Shown in pieces: positions 10,405-21,640 of a DNA stretch of 64,000 nt. Under the pieces are notes generated by a model. That model searched no databases. It saw only the letters and a program-made list of their open reading frames with translations, and had not been told where the DNA came from. Each line of letters opens with the position of its first letter. Position 1 is the first letter of the stretch. The translations under genes and the position numbers were made by a program. This DNA is from Branchipolynoe longqiensis (Eukaryota > Annelida > Polychaeta > Phyllodocida > Polynoidae), in NCBI GenBank assembly GCA_030323885.1, contig CM059198.1:14112462-14176461 (forward strand). Reading direction: 5' to 3'.

Positions 10405-11345
10405 CAAAATAGCAAAATAGCGAATGGTAGACAGGAAGTGTGAACACTTATTTGTCTCTCATTTTTGCTTGAGTGCAAGTAAATCAGCAACACAAGGAAT
10501 AATTAGTACCATGTGCTGAATAAGGGGTCAAATTTCCCTGGATCATAAGCCCATGCTTTTTCTAATCTGTTCTTGAATGAATTTATTGACTAGGCATCAA
10601 TAACATTTTGTGGGAGACTGTTCCATATATTTATGATCCTGTTTGAGAAACTATGTTGCCTTAACTTTGAAATGGCTCTGGGTTTTACTAGTTTGAGAGT
10701 ATGGCGCCAACTGCCTTCTCTTTTATTCAAGGTGAAAAATTGTTCATATCTATTTATCAAAACCCTTCATAATTTTAAATACTTCAATTATGTCACTTCT
10801 TTTCCTTCTGTACGAAAGGGTAGGAAGTTTCAATTCCCTAAGCCTTTGTTCACAGGGTAGGTCCTTTATAACTGCAACTAATTTTGTTGCACATCTCTGA
10901 AGCTTTTCGATCGCCAGAATATCTTTCCAAAAAATTGGGCTCCAAATTTGTGGACAGTATTCCAAAATTGGCCTAACAAGAGACTTAAATAGAATGAGAA
11001 AATTGTTCTTGTTGAGGCAATGGAAAGTTCTTTTAATTATTCCTACTCTCTGGTTAGCATTTGAGATGATAGTCCTCATGTGTTTCTGAAAGGAGAGTTG
11101 GGAGTCAAAGGTTATGCTCAAGTCCTTTTCATAGCTGTCTAATTGCAGGACAGTGTTCTTCATATTATAGGCATAATGAGGATTATTTTTCCCGTAATGA
11201 ATAATTGTGCACTTCTTTTCATTGAAGGGCAATTGCCATTTCTCAGACCATTGTGCGAGTTTCAGAATATCCTCTTGCAAGAGATTTTCATCTCTTACAT
11301 CTTTTATGGCTCGAAAGACTTGTGCGTCATCCGCAAATATTTATA
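10399..11345 (-). pseudogene. CR1/L2-like LINE, 3' half of ORF2 with tail
   Basis: The minus-strand frame begins at the RT active site: FADD is encoded at 11326-11337. It continues through QWSEKWQLPFNEKKC, SLVRPILEYCPQIWSP, LQRCATKLV and LPTLSYRRKRSDII. These are the thumb and C-terminal motifs of CR1/L2/Jockey-type ORF2 proteins. After a frameshift near 10750 the C-terminal FSNRIINIWNSLP box is still readable to about 10510. An 8-bp repeat (atagcaaa, about three copies at 10399-10421) forms a typical CR1/L2 tail. It is 5' truncated, as usual for LINE copies, and is not the same copy as the one at 1-1008. Confidence 0.88.
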
Positions 11346-11875
11346 GGTTTGATGAGACATTGCGTGTTGCAATACGGAAGGGAGAGTACCGACATGGTGT
11401 TGCAATATGAAATACCGATGATATCTCTACCGCCCCTCAATGTATCATGGGCGGCAGAATTACACCCAGTCCTAGAGAAACAACTCAGGTACTGACAAAA
11501 GTTACAAGTGCCAGCACTGGATCTGGGAGATATCCAAGCGATACCCATGGAACGTCTCATGGGGACAGCTGGTACTATGCCTGGGGGGTATTTGCACCGG
11601 GTACAGGAGTGTTACTGATAAAGTTGGGGTACTGTAGCTACCACTGCAAGCAGAGATGGAGGAAGAAAGGAGGTACCACTGCACACCCCAAACCAGGGAG
11701 CTGCCGATGGGGGATGGGAAAACCCAAGCCGTCGGTGGAGGAGAAACAGGGAAGAGAAGTGGAAGAAGGGGTAGAGATGCATGGACTAACTGAAGTGAGA
11801 GCAAGGGTAACACTAAAGGAGGGTACAGAAGAGAGAGTACCGACAAGTATCAGGGAGAGACAGATGGAGGAATAA
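11346..11875 (+). pseudogene. Probable continuation of the envelope-like relic
   Basis: Open but mutually shifted frames (11253-11495, 11447-11875) follow the LINE. One contains a short hydrophobic stretch followed by a basic run near 11600-11660, as a membrane anchor with a cytoplasmic tail would. The support is position and composition only. Confidence 0.25.
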
Positions 11876-11879
11876 GAGA

Positions 11880-14800
11880 CGCGGGTGCTCGCAAAGATGT
11901 GCGGAAATTAGAAGCAGTCAGAGGATTATGGAAGGGAGAAAGGTAATGGCGAGAAGAGTAGTAATGAGATGGTGAGGAGCAAGCGTGGGGTGGGGGGGAT
12001 GGACCATGGAGCCAGGAGAGCAAACATAGCAATATGTGGTTGGGACGCCGCCAGCTTTCCCCCAACTATGGGCATCATAATTCCCCTGGTACGGTGCCTA
12101 TCAAAGGTGAAAATAGTCAGGGAGGAGTTGAGATATGAGGAGTTGAGATATGAGGAGTTGGGATATGAGGAGGCGAGATAAGAGGAGTGGAAGTATGTGA
12201 CTATTAATGTTTAAGTAATAATGACTGATAGCGAAATAAGATAAGTTAAGTGCGGCCGCTGGCCATAAAACAAACTTGAGAATAAGCCAGAGAGTATCAT
12301 TCTGATCACCCGCCTGGACTTCGAGACGATACCTTGGTAAGTAAGATAGTCAGAAGTTGGGCGATGATCAAGGTGGCCTAGTTCTGTCACCAATTTGACA
12401 TCACTGCTTGTTTGCAAGAATTCCCAACTTACCTAGCGTTAAGTCTGAACCTGCTCGTGGGTATTGCCACTAACATACGATAGAGCATAAGTCAAGGATT
12501 GGATTAAGAATCATAACTAAGTGGTGATAAAGATGTAAGGACCCAGGCCCCGGGGGCACGGAAAACGATAACTGATGCATGAAGGTAGACATAATGATAG
12601 ACTAAAGAATACCATTGCTTAAGTGACTCTCACAAAATTAATTTATCGAATTTAAAGTAAAAATATTGAAAAATGTAAATACATTTTCTACCTGCTATAA
12701 AATACCAATCGCATTGTTGTTATGATATGTATTTCAAAGGAGAAGTTGCCACACACCGGAGCCGACATAACCCACGGATAGGGTAGGGGGGGTACGGATT
12801 AGGTCGGGGGGGGGGGGTATCATGTGTAATATATGTAAATATATGTAAATAAATTGATAACATAATATCGTTAATTTTCAACCCAAGATGTCAAATAGGA
12901 AGGTGGAAAGGCAACCGTTGACACAAGAAGGCCAAAATGTTAAAATGTTAAACGATGTTAAAATGTTATTTCATATAGAAATGTTATACAATGCAGAAAT
13001 GTTATATAAACAAATGTTATGAGGAGAAACTGGCAAAAGAATGAGAGAAGAGCAACATTGTGAAAGTGGTGAGGAATGAATGCGGGAACCTGCAAAATAA
13101 CGGGAATGATAAAGAAAGCAAGAAATAATATAAGATTTGGAGGGCCGTAAGAGGCATTCGGGGAAGAATGCTATTTAGATCTGCCCCCATAACCTACTAG
13201 CGCCTCCACGAAGCAGGTTCACCGGTAATATAGATCGTTGAAAGGGATGAAGCATGCAAGATAGCTAATTGTTGATATCTCGATTACAAATTTGACTAAC
13301 AAAACATACTATGGGCAATAAGAGCCAAATTCCGTCTTAGGACCTGGCAGGATCGGTTAGACCAGCTAAAGACCTTGGAAACCCATAGGGTACGTGAGAA
13401 GACCGATATGACACCGCATGCCGTGCATAATGCTCAGTCGGGTAAGCAACCACATGTGGAATGCGCTGCCCGACTGGAAAGCACCAAACGCCTAAACCAC
13501 ATACCCGTGAAGTGAGCTGTCAACCGATGAAAGCCGCAAAAGGGTGACGGAGGGCCGGAATTCCGTCTGTCAAAGTAAATCGATATCAATAAGTAGCATC
13601 TGGTATTGAGAAATGGAAATCCATCGATAATTAAAGAAGCATGCCAAAATTTTAAGAATTAACATGGAATCGCTTCAAGGAAAAGCTGAGAGGTATAATG
13701 TGGGGAGACATTTTCAACTATTCTGGGTTCATATCAAGTGGGTGCCTAAAAATCTAGTTTTAAAGGCCCACACTGAGGCCAGAGACGGATGTACCAAAGG
13801 TTGTAAAATTCTCCGATGAAGTATATATTGAGTATCGAGATGGCTAAATAAGAAACAGTACTCCCTTTATAATGCTCACACCAGGGTAGGGAAGCAGTTC
13901 CCCTTTAAGCAGAATCCCTCCCCCTTATCTCACCCAGCCACACTCTATCTGACATGTAAGGTAATCCCAAGATACCCAGGTGGTGGCCAGAGCTGGGTGG
14001 GGGGGGAGGTTGAGTCCTTAAAGCAGCCAATGGTGAAGTATGTTAGGGAGAGATCATGGTGGAGAAGAGTGACTAGTGTGCATGAGTGTAATAGCCAATG
14101 AGAAGGTCTATAACATCCACTGTTGCATGTATCTAAAAACATATATATATTGAATACAACTAAGCAGTCAGTCTCTTATCTGCCTACACTTCTGCTGGTA
14201 CTGAACTCGGATCGCATGTTGTGTCTTGTATGTATCTACTATTGAGTAAGCTCTAGCTTATAATTGATCTACTACAGATATGAAGAGGCAGAACTCTGTA
14301 TATTAAGCCTTATGCAGGATAGTAAGCCTTATGCAGGATATTAGGGCAGTTTAGCCCTGGTGAGCAATACAGCTAATAGCATGTGAGAACATAATGAAAG
14401 TAACGATAACCTATGTGAACTACCTAACGGGATCGGCCATCAATAGCATTTAACGCCCGCATATATAAGATGCGGGGACCCGCAAATACTGGATTTCATA
14501 ACTAGGACTTAATTGCATAGTTACTTTGAAAGTCCACACTGCTGTGTACTTCATTCACAAATCATTTACCTGTTTTATTTATTACTGTTTTCGTTTGGGA
14601 AGCTGTACACATTTAAATCATGTAGAATTGGTCTTCCGTTGTCCGGTATTCCTTGCATTAGTACATATTATCTATACAATTGAATGATCATTTCTCTCTT
14701 TTGATGAATGTTGCATATCCTAATCAATACATAAGTTATAATATAATGCATGGTGTTACTGCCATGCAACTATCCCCATTAGTGTATTCACATAGGAACC

Positions 14801-15206
14801 TCATATGCCAGACCTTTTATTTGTCCATAATGTACTATCTGTTATTAAAATATGTTAATGAGAAAAAGTCATCTGAATGTAACAATTGCTATGTATGATT
14901 TATTCATCTGAATATGTTCTGTTCTCAACGTTGAGATGTTAGTCATCTGGCTCTAAGCATGTAGGGCCTACAGTGATTTAGAAAAGAATAATGAGAAAAA
15001 AGGATAAGAGCAATATTGAATGATTCATCTGATGGTATGTACAGGTAAGCTAATTTAAAGGAACAAAACAATTACAATAAAATGCAATAAAGTTGAAAGA
15101 GGGACAAAACCTAACAAAAACTGACCTCCCTCCACACAAAACCCCAACTGAATCTATCAGTATCCGTTGTTATTATTTAGATTATGTCTGTGATTAACTA
15201 CTTTAG
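11880..15206. other. Gene-poor stretch with short tandem repeats
   Basis: No supported coding frame was seen. It contains about four copies of a 15-16 bp unit (gaggagttgagatat) at 12120-12180, repeated aatgtta motifs at 12935-13020, and a 19-bp direct duplication (aagccttatgcaggata) at about 14306-14342. A TATA-like segment (acatatatatattgaa) at about 14138-14153 is preceded by a G-run and could belong to an old LTR, but no second copy was found. Confidence 0.35.
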
Positions 15207-15490
15207 GACGTGATAAATATGATACAAAAAGAAACAGCGCCATGGCCATCAATACAGCAGCAACTGCAATGGTTAGCATGGTGGCATGTTTGGCTGCCTG
15301 TGAGATGAATGTGGCATGTAAAGCCTTTACATGGAATTTTGATGTGAAGACCTGCAACATGGACGTTACAAGTGCTACCACGGTGTGTCCTGTAATCTCT
15401 ACCAACATGGCAACATACACCATGCTCAAGAAATACAACTGTGGCAAGTATACTGCTATCAAGACGGGATTTGCTCCATTTGAACTTTGA
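15207..15490 (+). CDS. PAN/apple-like module, terminal exon 1
   Basis: The exon begins after an acceptor (tgtgattaactactttag) with two phase bases and then reads in frame to a TGA at 15488-15490. It encodes CLAACEMNVACKAFTWN, then VKTCNMDV and further cysteines. This C-x3-C, C-x-A-F-x-W-N, C pattern is that of PAN/apple-like extracellular modules. The exon at 16759 has the same phase and the same pattern. The upstream partner exon is not in view or not recognised. The product would be secreted or extracellular, and no specific function can be given. Confidence 0.55.
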
Positions 15491-16758
15491 TTTTTACTCA
15501 GGTATATTCATCTGAATAAATCAGTAACAAGAAATGGAGACCTGTTTTTCTGACCATTCGTAAAATCTATTCTATTTACTCAAACTATATAAGGATATAT
15601 GCATCCTAAAGTTATGAATCATGGCGTGTAAACCATGTGGTATTGCTACAAGATGTAGTCATGATAACCTGTATAATATACATGTGACATAGATGTCAGT
15701 ACAAAATAGTTATAGTGAATAATAAATGTAAATACTAATTAGGCATGATAGTTCATACGGCAGAGTACACGCTCTGTGGGATACCTTTAGTTTATGCACT
15801 AGACAGTGTGTAGAGGTATTTCAGTCATACTGGTCGGTGTGGTAATTGGTAATTTGGTAGGTCTGAATATGGGTTGTTCTAGTTTTTTGGCACCAAATTA
15901 TTACAATCAGGGTATGGTGTGGGGACTAGTTAGTTGATGTTATTATGCATAGCAGTCGGCAATGGTTCACTTCGTACAGGCAAATACTCAATTACATGAC
16001 AAGTGATAAAGACAACCATACTGTTTTGGATATCATTCACAAAGCCACTGTCAAATCATCACTTACTACTGATGTCACTTATTTGCCCCACACAGCTCGA
16101 AATTGAATCAAATAGGGAACTGCAAAGTGATTTCTTGGAGGCATAGAAACAAGCTTATTGTAAATGTCCAATACCAGTACTCTTTCCTGAATTCCATATT
16201 CTGTTTACCTAATTTTCAACTACATTGTAATTCCAAATTCTATCTGAAGTAAAATTAATGTTGTTTTCTTTGTAAGATAGATATTCTAGAAACGAGTGCA
16301 TGGATAATATGGAGATAATGCATACACCCCAATGAGATGTTCACCTAAGTTAATGCAGCACTACTGTCATAGCCAGATCATGAGTTCAAGAAGGAAAGTG
16401 ATAAAGAGCTAGAAGAAAATAAGATTCAGGAGGGTTAAACAAAATCTATGAATGCAGGTGCAATAATGGGCGAGACTTGTTGCCGAGAGCAGCACATGCT
16501 TAACTAGAAGATCAATTAATAAGGAATCATGGCTATTGGTGGTCATACCTGATATAGTCAGGATACAACCTCCAATGGCAAAAGAATGTAGCAACAGGAA
16601 TGCCAAGTGAGTCGGTGGTGGTGGCAAGCCAACTCGAGAATTATGCCTACAAATAGAGCATATTTATGAATATGTGTTGTATCCCAGAACCCAAGCCATA
16701 TAAGCCCACTTTGCTGTCATTTCCAGTGACAGTAACTAAGACTACACTTTTCTTGCAG
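15491..16758. other. Intergenic or intronic stretch
   Basis: AT-rich, with no coding frame or RNA gene recognised. It lies between the two PAN-like exons and could be an intron or the space between tandem paralogues. Confidence 0.4.
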
Positions 16759-16900
16759 CTGTTGCTAGTGGTTCCAAGACAAGCCTAGATAATGCCACAA
16801 TTGCTGGCACCACTTCCATAGCAAGTGCACAAACAGAGACTGCCTGTGTCCAAGACTGTAAAACCAACTCAGCAACTTGTCGTGCTGCTTTGTGGAATAG
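16759..16900 (+). CDS. PAN/apple-like module, split exon (first half)
   Basis: A 142-base exon lies between a strong acceptor (cttttcttgcag) and a consensus donor (gtgagtat). It encodes VASGSKTSLDNATIAGTTSI and then CVQDCKTNSATCRAALWN, with two bases left over. It enters in the same phase as the exon at 15207. The two leftover bases join exactly with the first base of the exon at 23268 to keep the module in frame. The intron in between carries the Ngaro/PAT-type element. Confidence 0.6.
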
Positions 16901-17657
16901 GTGAGTATACCTTTTTTCTTCACACAAGTGAGAGAGAAAAGAATATTTAAAAACAGAACAAACAACACAATCAACTAATTATGTGGCTACTCTGCATGTA
17001 GTCATACTTCGATTTTCTAATTGAGTTTCAGGTTTTAACATCTAACGTAATATTAGGTGGGTACTGACTTGTCACAGAGCACACCCATAACTACTTTTTG
17101 ATGTTGCCTTAGTGGGATACCGGAGACCCACTACTATGACATTACATCGCACTCGCTCATATTATACTCTCACTGAACCAACTAGTCCTTACCCTTTCCT
17201 TATAATACAAGCACTCAGCAAGGTATACGCTGATGTATTGATGGCTGACATATGCTAGAGAATCTGAAGAACGGGGAAGATAGATGTCCACACTGTATCC
17301 ATTGATGCTTTGTCCAGTTCGCATTTGAACCACAAAACATTTCTTCTCCATCCCTACAACTCATACAAACCCCAAGTGCCAACTCAAATCATCAATGAGG
17401 GTAGCAGTTCGATCGTGTATTGTGATGATTTAGGTCTGGGTGTACGCGGGAGTGCTGTGCGAGAAGTGCCGCTGGAGTATTCGCGTGGGAGATTTTCCCG
17501 GCTTTGGAGACAGGGCTCGTAGCTGAACACTTGATAACTTGCCAGGAAATAATATTGCATCATGGTACTGTTAATTATTGGTGACGGAAATTGCTGTATT
17601 TTGCAATTATATCCCAATAAATAATGTGCAATCAACATCACTGAGGCTGCAAATATA

Positions 17658-17845
17658 TGTGATGTATAAGCATTATGCGAGTATAAAGCTGCGTAAGGGA
17701 TTATATATATATGTTATTACTCTGTACTACTTGATAACACACTATGTTATCGACCAATCGTCTCTCTGTATCTATTTACCTCCTACCACAATGCACTTCG
17801 AGCCGCGCTCCCGCCGCCTCCACTGTCACTTACGACCTGAATTTT
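17658..17845 (+). repeat. Split direct repeat A1
   Basis: 188 bp starting tgtgatgtataagcattatg and repeated at 22761-22948 with a handful of substitutions. It contains a tatatatatatg stretch that could serve as a TATA box for the element. Confidence 0.9.
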
Positions 17846-17945
17846 GAAGCGTCAACACCTCTCTCTCCCCGCACCTCACCCACCACCGACCCCCCCCCGC
17901 CGCCGCCCGCCAACGCCGCAGCTACCTCCGCATCGACCACATACG

Positions 17946-18971
17946 ATGTCGGCTGTATACTGTGCTCTCTGCGCATCGACGCACAGAGAGGGTGACCTTG
18001 ACGCCTGCTCCCGCAACCAGATTGAGAGTGAGGTGGACGGTCAGCCGTCACGTCTATCACGCAGAGCATCTGCTGAAAGACAGGTGAGATCTAGGCAGGA
18101 GGGGGACGTCTCCTCAGCCATGCAAGGCATGTCTATGGAGGACCAAGTGAAAGAGGCGAGGGAGGACATCCGCGAAATGGAGCTGGAGGAGGAGATGGAG
18201 AAACTGAATGAGCTCAGGGAGAACCTACGCAGACGCAAGGCCGAGCGCCAGGTGACGAGAGACACAGACGTACGTGGCCCGGAGAGGGCCCGTGGTCATA
18301 GCGGACAGGAACAGTCCAAACACGGATCGAAGCGTGAGGCGAATCCTACCACTACAGAACACTCCAGCTACGGGACGCGGGCCTCCCGACACCGCTCCAG
18401 GGGAAGGAGGTGCAGACGCCACAGTGACTCCAGGTCTGGGAGCAGATCCAGCAGCAGCACGAGGAGGCAGAGAAGTAAGTGGTCCCTTCGTAAATTCACT
18501 GTTGCGCGCAAAGATGCTAAGAAACTGAACCCGCACGAACTGGTTGCTGCCTCGGCACTATGGTGCCTAGACATTGACATGGACTCTCTTTCAAAGAAGG
18601 ACTATCGTACCTTCCTTGAGCATATTCATTTTCTGTCCGTAAGAGCCATGACTGATGATTTCAAAGATGCAGCACATGTCGCTTATGACTCGGCGATTAG
18701 AAAGAGGGCAGAGGAGCATGGCTTCGCCGCATTTGCCGAGGCATTCCAGGGTGCTAGCGTGATACATTATGGTGCGCAACAGATGAAAACTAAGCGTGGG
18801 ACCACTTACAGTAGTAGCAAGCGGAGTAGCGCGGGGGGTGTTAAGAAATCCTGCTACCAGTGGAACAAGGAAGCCGGGTGCCCCCGGTCAGAGGAGAGCT
18901 GCCACTTCGCTCACAGCTGTGGGAAGTGCGGTAGCCGCTCCCACAAACAATTCAAATGCAATAGGGATTGA
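17946..18971 (+). CDS. Ngaro/PAT-type Gag with CCCH finger and zinc knuckle
   Basis: The frame is open from 17844, but the ATG at 17946 (MSAVYCALCAST) is preferred because the upstream part is low-complexity proline/arginine and the relic at 59469 starts in the same style (M-x3-Y-C-x2-C). Residues 6-22 form a small C-x2-C-x3-H-x6-C knuckle. A charged helical segment (EDIREMELEEEMEKLNELRE) follows, probably a coiled coil, and then an RS-rich stretch. The C-terminus has C-x8-C-x6-C-x3-H and next C-x2-C-x4-H-x4-C, fitting an RNA-binding nucleocapsid. It ends at a TGA (18969-18971) directly followed, in the same phase, by the pol frame. Confidence 0.85.
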   Translation: MSAVYCALCASTHREGDLDACSRNQIESEVDGQPSRLSRRASAERQVRSRQEGDVSSAMQGMSMEDQVKEAREDIREMELEEEMEKLNELRENLRRRKAERQVTRDTDVRGPERARGHSGQEQSKHGSKREANPTTTEHSSYGTRASRHRSRGRRCRRHSDSRSGSRSSSSTRRQRSKWSLRKFTVARKDAKKLNPHELVAASALWCLDIDMDSLSKKDYRTFLEHIHFLSVRAMTDDFKDAAHVAYDSAIRKRAEEHGFAAFAEAFQGASVIHYGAQQMKTKRGTTYSSSKRSSAGGVKKSCYQWNKEAGCPRSEESCHFAHSCGKCGSRSHKQFKCNRD

Positions 18972-18974
18972 CGA
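18969..18974 (+). promoter_or_regulatory. In-phase gag UGA before pol, possible readthrough site
   Basis: The gag frame and the long pol frame share the same phase and are separated only by TGA followed by CGA. No other stop lies between gag and the RT. A C directly after UGA is the context of several known leaky stops. Readthrough would give Gag-Pol. The alternative is a simple mutation or internal initiation. Confidence 0.45.
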
Positions 18975-20935
18975 ACCGTTGAGCACCGTCTATCCGGGGG
19001 GACTGTGTTTCAGACTTTGGAGAGGCCTAATCTCGTTAGTAAGGCAGATATCGGTGCCGACACATCTTCTGTAAATGTTTCACACGTCCTTGTCACACCT
19101 GATGACCATTGTTCGAATAAAGTTGAGATAGGCGCCGCCGCTGTTAAAAAATGTTTCAGGAGCGGTGGCACTGAAGATATCGTGATTACGATGAATGTTG
19201 CAAAGGTTGAAGCTGACACAGTTGTTCTTGATACTATGTTGATACAAGCTAATACTAACAATGATCTGACCACAGGTACTGGCCATGACCAGAATAACGA
19301 AGATTCAGACGCCATTTCAAATCTAAGTTGTGGGGTCTTTAATGTAGGCGATCAAATTACATCCAGCCAAGTAAAAGGTACCGGCCAGGATCGCCCCCAA
19401 CCTGGCCCGCCGGGGGTAGGGGGGGACGCCGTTAAAAATAAAGGTGGCTTTATTGATGTACTAGTAGAGGCCGCCCCCATATGGGACTCCAAAGTAAGGA
19501 GGGGGGACGCCGACAGGATGGACGCAATGGTTAAGGGTACCCATAATAGTCGGGGCCGCCTCAATTTTGATTCCCAGCAGGGGGGGGGTGACGCTCTAAG
19601 AAGTAGCAGCCCCGAATTTGGCGGGAAAGAAGACCCCCATCTCGCTGTAAACAATAAAGACTGCGCTAATGTCTGTGCACACAGTAGCTGGGATGGCTCG
19701 ACCGCCCAGAGTAGTGACAGTGCCAGTAGGCAGGGCGAGGGGGGGGACAAGGGCGACACCCACACACCCAGCGCCGCCACAGCCTCAGATCTCGATAACA
19801 CCCACAGGGGGATTGATGCCAAGGCCTCTCCTAAGGGGCGTGAAAGCCCGCACCGGATTAGTGGTGACGGTATAACCGGTTGGGCTGAGCCCGAGGGACA
19901 TGAGGGCGGTGGCTGGTTGTCAGTAGTCTATGAAAATCACGCCTTGTCAGTGACGGTTCGCGAGGTACCAGATCAATTTTCCTTTCGCGTTTATGATAGT
20001 TGTGCCCAGGGCACTTGCTCCTGCATACACACTATAGCGGACTGTACTACCCAACTCCGGCCTTGCAGGGTGTTCAGTGAATTATTTTTAAGGGGAGACT
20101 CTGATCCTGACGACCAGTATATCCTAACCGGGGCGGTCTTCGGATTCAATGTAATTAATCCCGATTGCGACTTAAAATACACGACTAACTGTAGGGTTCC
20201 CAAAGACACATGTGACAGATCTACGATTTCGGAGAAGCTTGCCAGCGAAATAAACAAGGGTGGCATTTCCGTGGTAAATGAACCCCCCGCATGTATACAC
20301 AATTTATTTTGCATACCAAAGGATGGGGGGGGATCTCGGACGATTGTCGATTGTAGCCGCCCAAGTGGGTGCTCGGTTAACTCGTGCACAAACGAAGTTT
20401 GCGCGAAATTTTCATATAGGAGTGTCGACTCGGTAATTGAGGTTATGGAGAGGGGTGATTTTATGTCGACAGTCGACATTAAGGACGCTTACCGCGCAGT
20501 ATCTATACACCCCAGGGATCGTGAAAGACAAGGTCTACACTGGCACTTTGGTACGGAGGGTGACAAGAGATGCACCTACATGAAAGACAACAGGCTATGC
20601 ATGGGACTTTCCTCCAGCCCTTATGTGTTCACCAAGATTTCAGACTTTATAGTGAGATGCGCTATGCGGGAGGGGGTATCTAGAGTTATCAACTACCTAG
20701 ATGACTTCTGCATAGTCAGTCCGAGCCTGGCCGAGGGCTGTAGGGACCAAGAGAAGGTCATAGCCATCCTCAGGAGGGTCGGGTTCTTCGTAAGCTTCAG
20801 CAAGCTGACCTCCCCAACCACCACGGTCCGATTCCTTGGGATCATAATCGACTCGGTGGAGTTGGAGATGAGGCTCCCTGAGGATAAACTAGCCAGGCTA
20901 ATCACGGTCCTCAATGACATAAGCGGACGGAGGAG
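18972..20935 (+). CDS. Ngaro/PAT-type reverse transcriptase
   Basis: The frame is open from the gag stop (first non-ATG start at 19005) to 20996. The N-terminal 330 residues are low-complexity and G/D-rich. RT motifs begin near 20130: GAVFGFNVINPDC, FCIPKDGGGSRTIVDCSRPS, MSTVDIKDAYRAVSIHP with the first catalytic aspartate, LCMGLSSSPYVFTK, and INYLDDFCIV with the YLDD metal site, then FLGIIIDS of the thumb. A one-base shift near 20930 moves the reading to the frame of the RNase H; the last 20 residues to 20996 are out of phase with the family. The same motifs appear in the relic at 60.1-61.0 kb. Confidence 0.88.
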
Positions 20936-21640
20936 GTGTCTCGTAGGGAGCTTGAGAGCTTGGGCGGTTTGCTTGCCCACTGCAGCAAGGTGGTGAGGGG
21001 TGGGAGGACCTTCTGCCGCCGGATTTATGACGCGATTAACAGCGTGAGAGAGCCGCATTTCAAGGTCAGGCTCTCGAGGGGCTTCCGGGATGACATTGAC
21101 TGGTGGTGTGGCTTTGCAGCCCGTTTCAATGGCAAGGCCAAAATGCTCGGCCCCTTCGCCGCTCACCTCTCCACCTATAGTGACGCCTCCAACTATGGCT
21201 ATGGGGCTCTTCACGGCCAAGACTGGGTAGCAGGCGCTTTCGCCCCAAAGGACGATGAAGCTTTAAAGGTGAGCATTGGTACTCACCACGCCCCCCCTGA
21301 TGACCACTGTTCCTCCGCACACATCAATGTACGGGAGATGTGGGCGGCCTATGCTGCCGCTCTCAGATGGGGGAGGCTTTGGAAAGACTGCTCAATTGTA
21401 ATGGTTACAGACAGCACAACTGTGATGGCCGCTCTCAACTCTGGCCGCTCTAGGAGCCCCGACATAATGTTCTACCTCAGGCGCCTCTTCTGGTTAGCTT
21501 CGGAGGGGAATTTTGAGTTCTCTTCCGTATTTATTGGAAGCAGTGATAACATCATATGCGACGCTCTGAGCAGACTAGACGACCCCAGCAGTGCTGGCCG
21601 CATCTCTAAAGCCGACCCGACGGGCAGGCTATGTTGCGCG
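20936..21640 (+). CDS. Ngaro/PAT-type RNase H
   Basis: The frame opens with SRRELESLGGLLAHCSKVV, the RT-RNase H connection, and continues with YSDASNYGYGAL (first acidic site), INVREMWAAYAAAL (glutamate), MVTDSTTVMAAL (aspartate) and ICDALSRL (last acidic site). It is one base out of phase with the RT, probably by a recent indel. The open frame runs on to 22147, but sequence after about 21640 is out of phase with the recombinase and is not counted. Confidence 0.82.

Larger units (their letters stand above)
7500..11900 (+). mobile_element. Decayed Ty3/Gypsy-type element with an envelope-like region
   Basis: It is recognised by comparison with the Gypsy copy at 49.5-57.4 kb. A gag capsid segment (about 7510-7830) is followed almost at once by an integrase C-terminal segment (7924-8093), so protease, RT, RNase H and the integrase core are deleted. 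Downstream frames to about 11700 resemble a retroelement envelope gene. A LINE fragment lies inside that region. Flanking LTRs could not be identified. It is a different subfamily from the 56 kb copy and older, judging by the number of breaks. Confidence 0.6.

Noticed and set aside
13940..14530. 3' LTR of the Gypsy relic at 7.5-11.9 kb
   Set aside because: A TATA-like segment is present but no matching upstream copy or TG...CA borders could be found.
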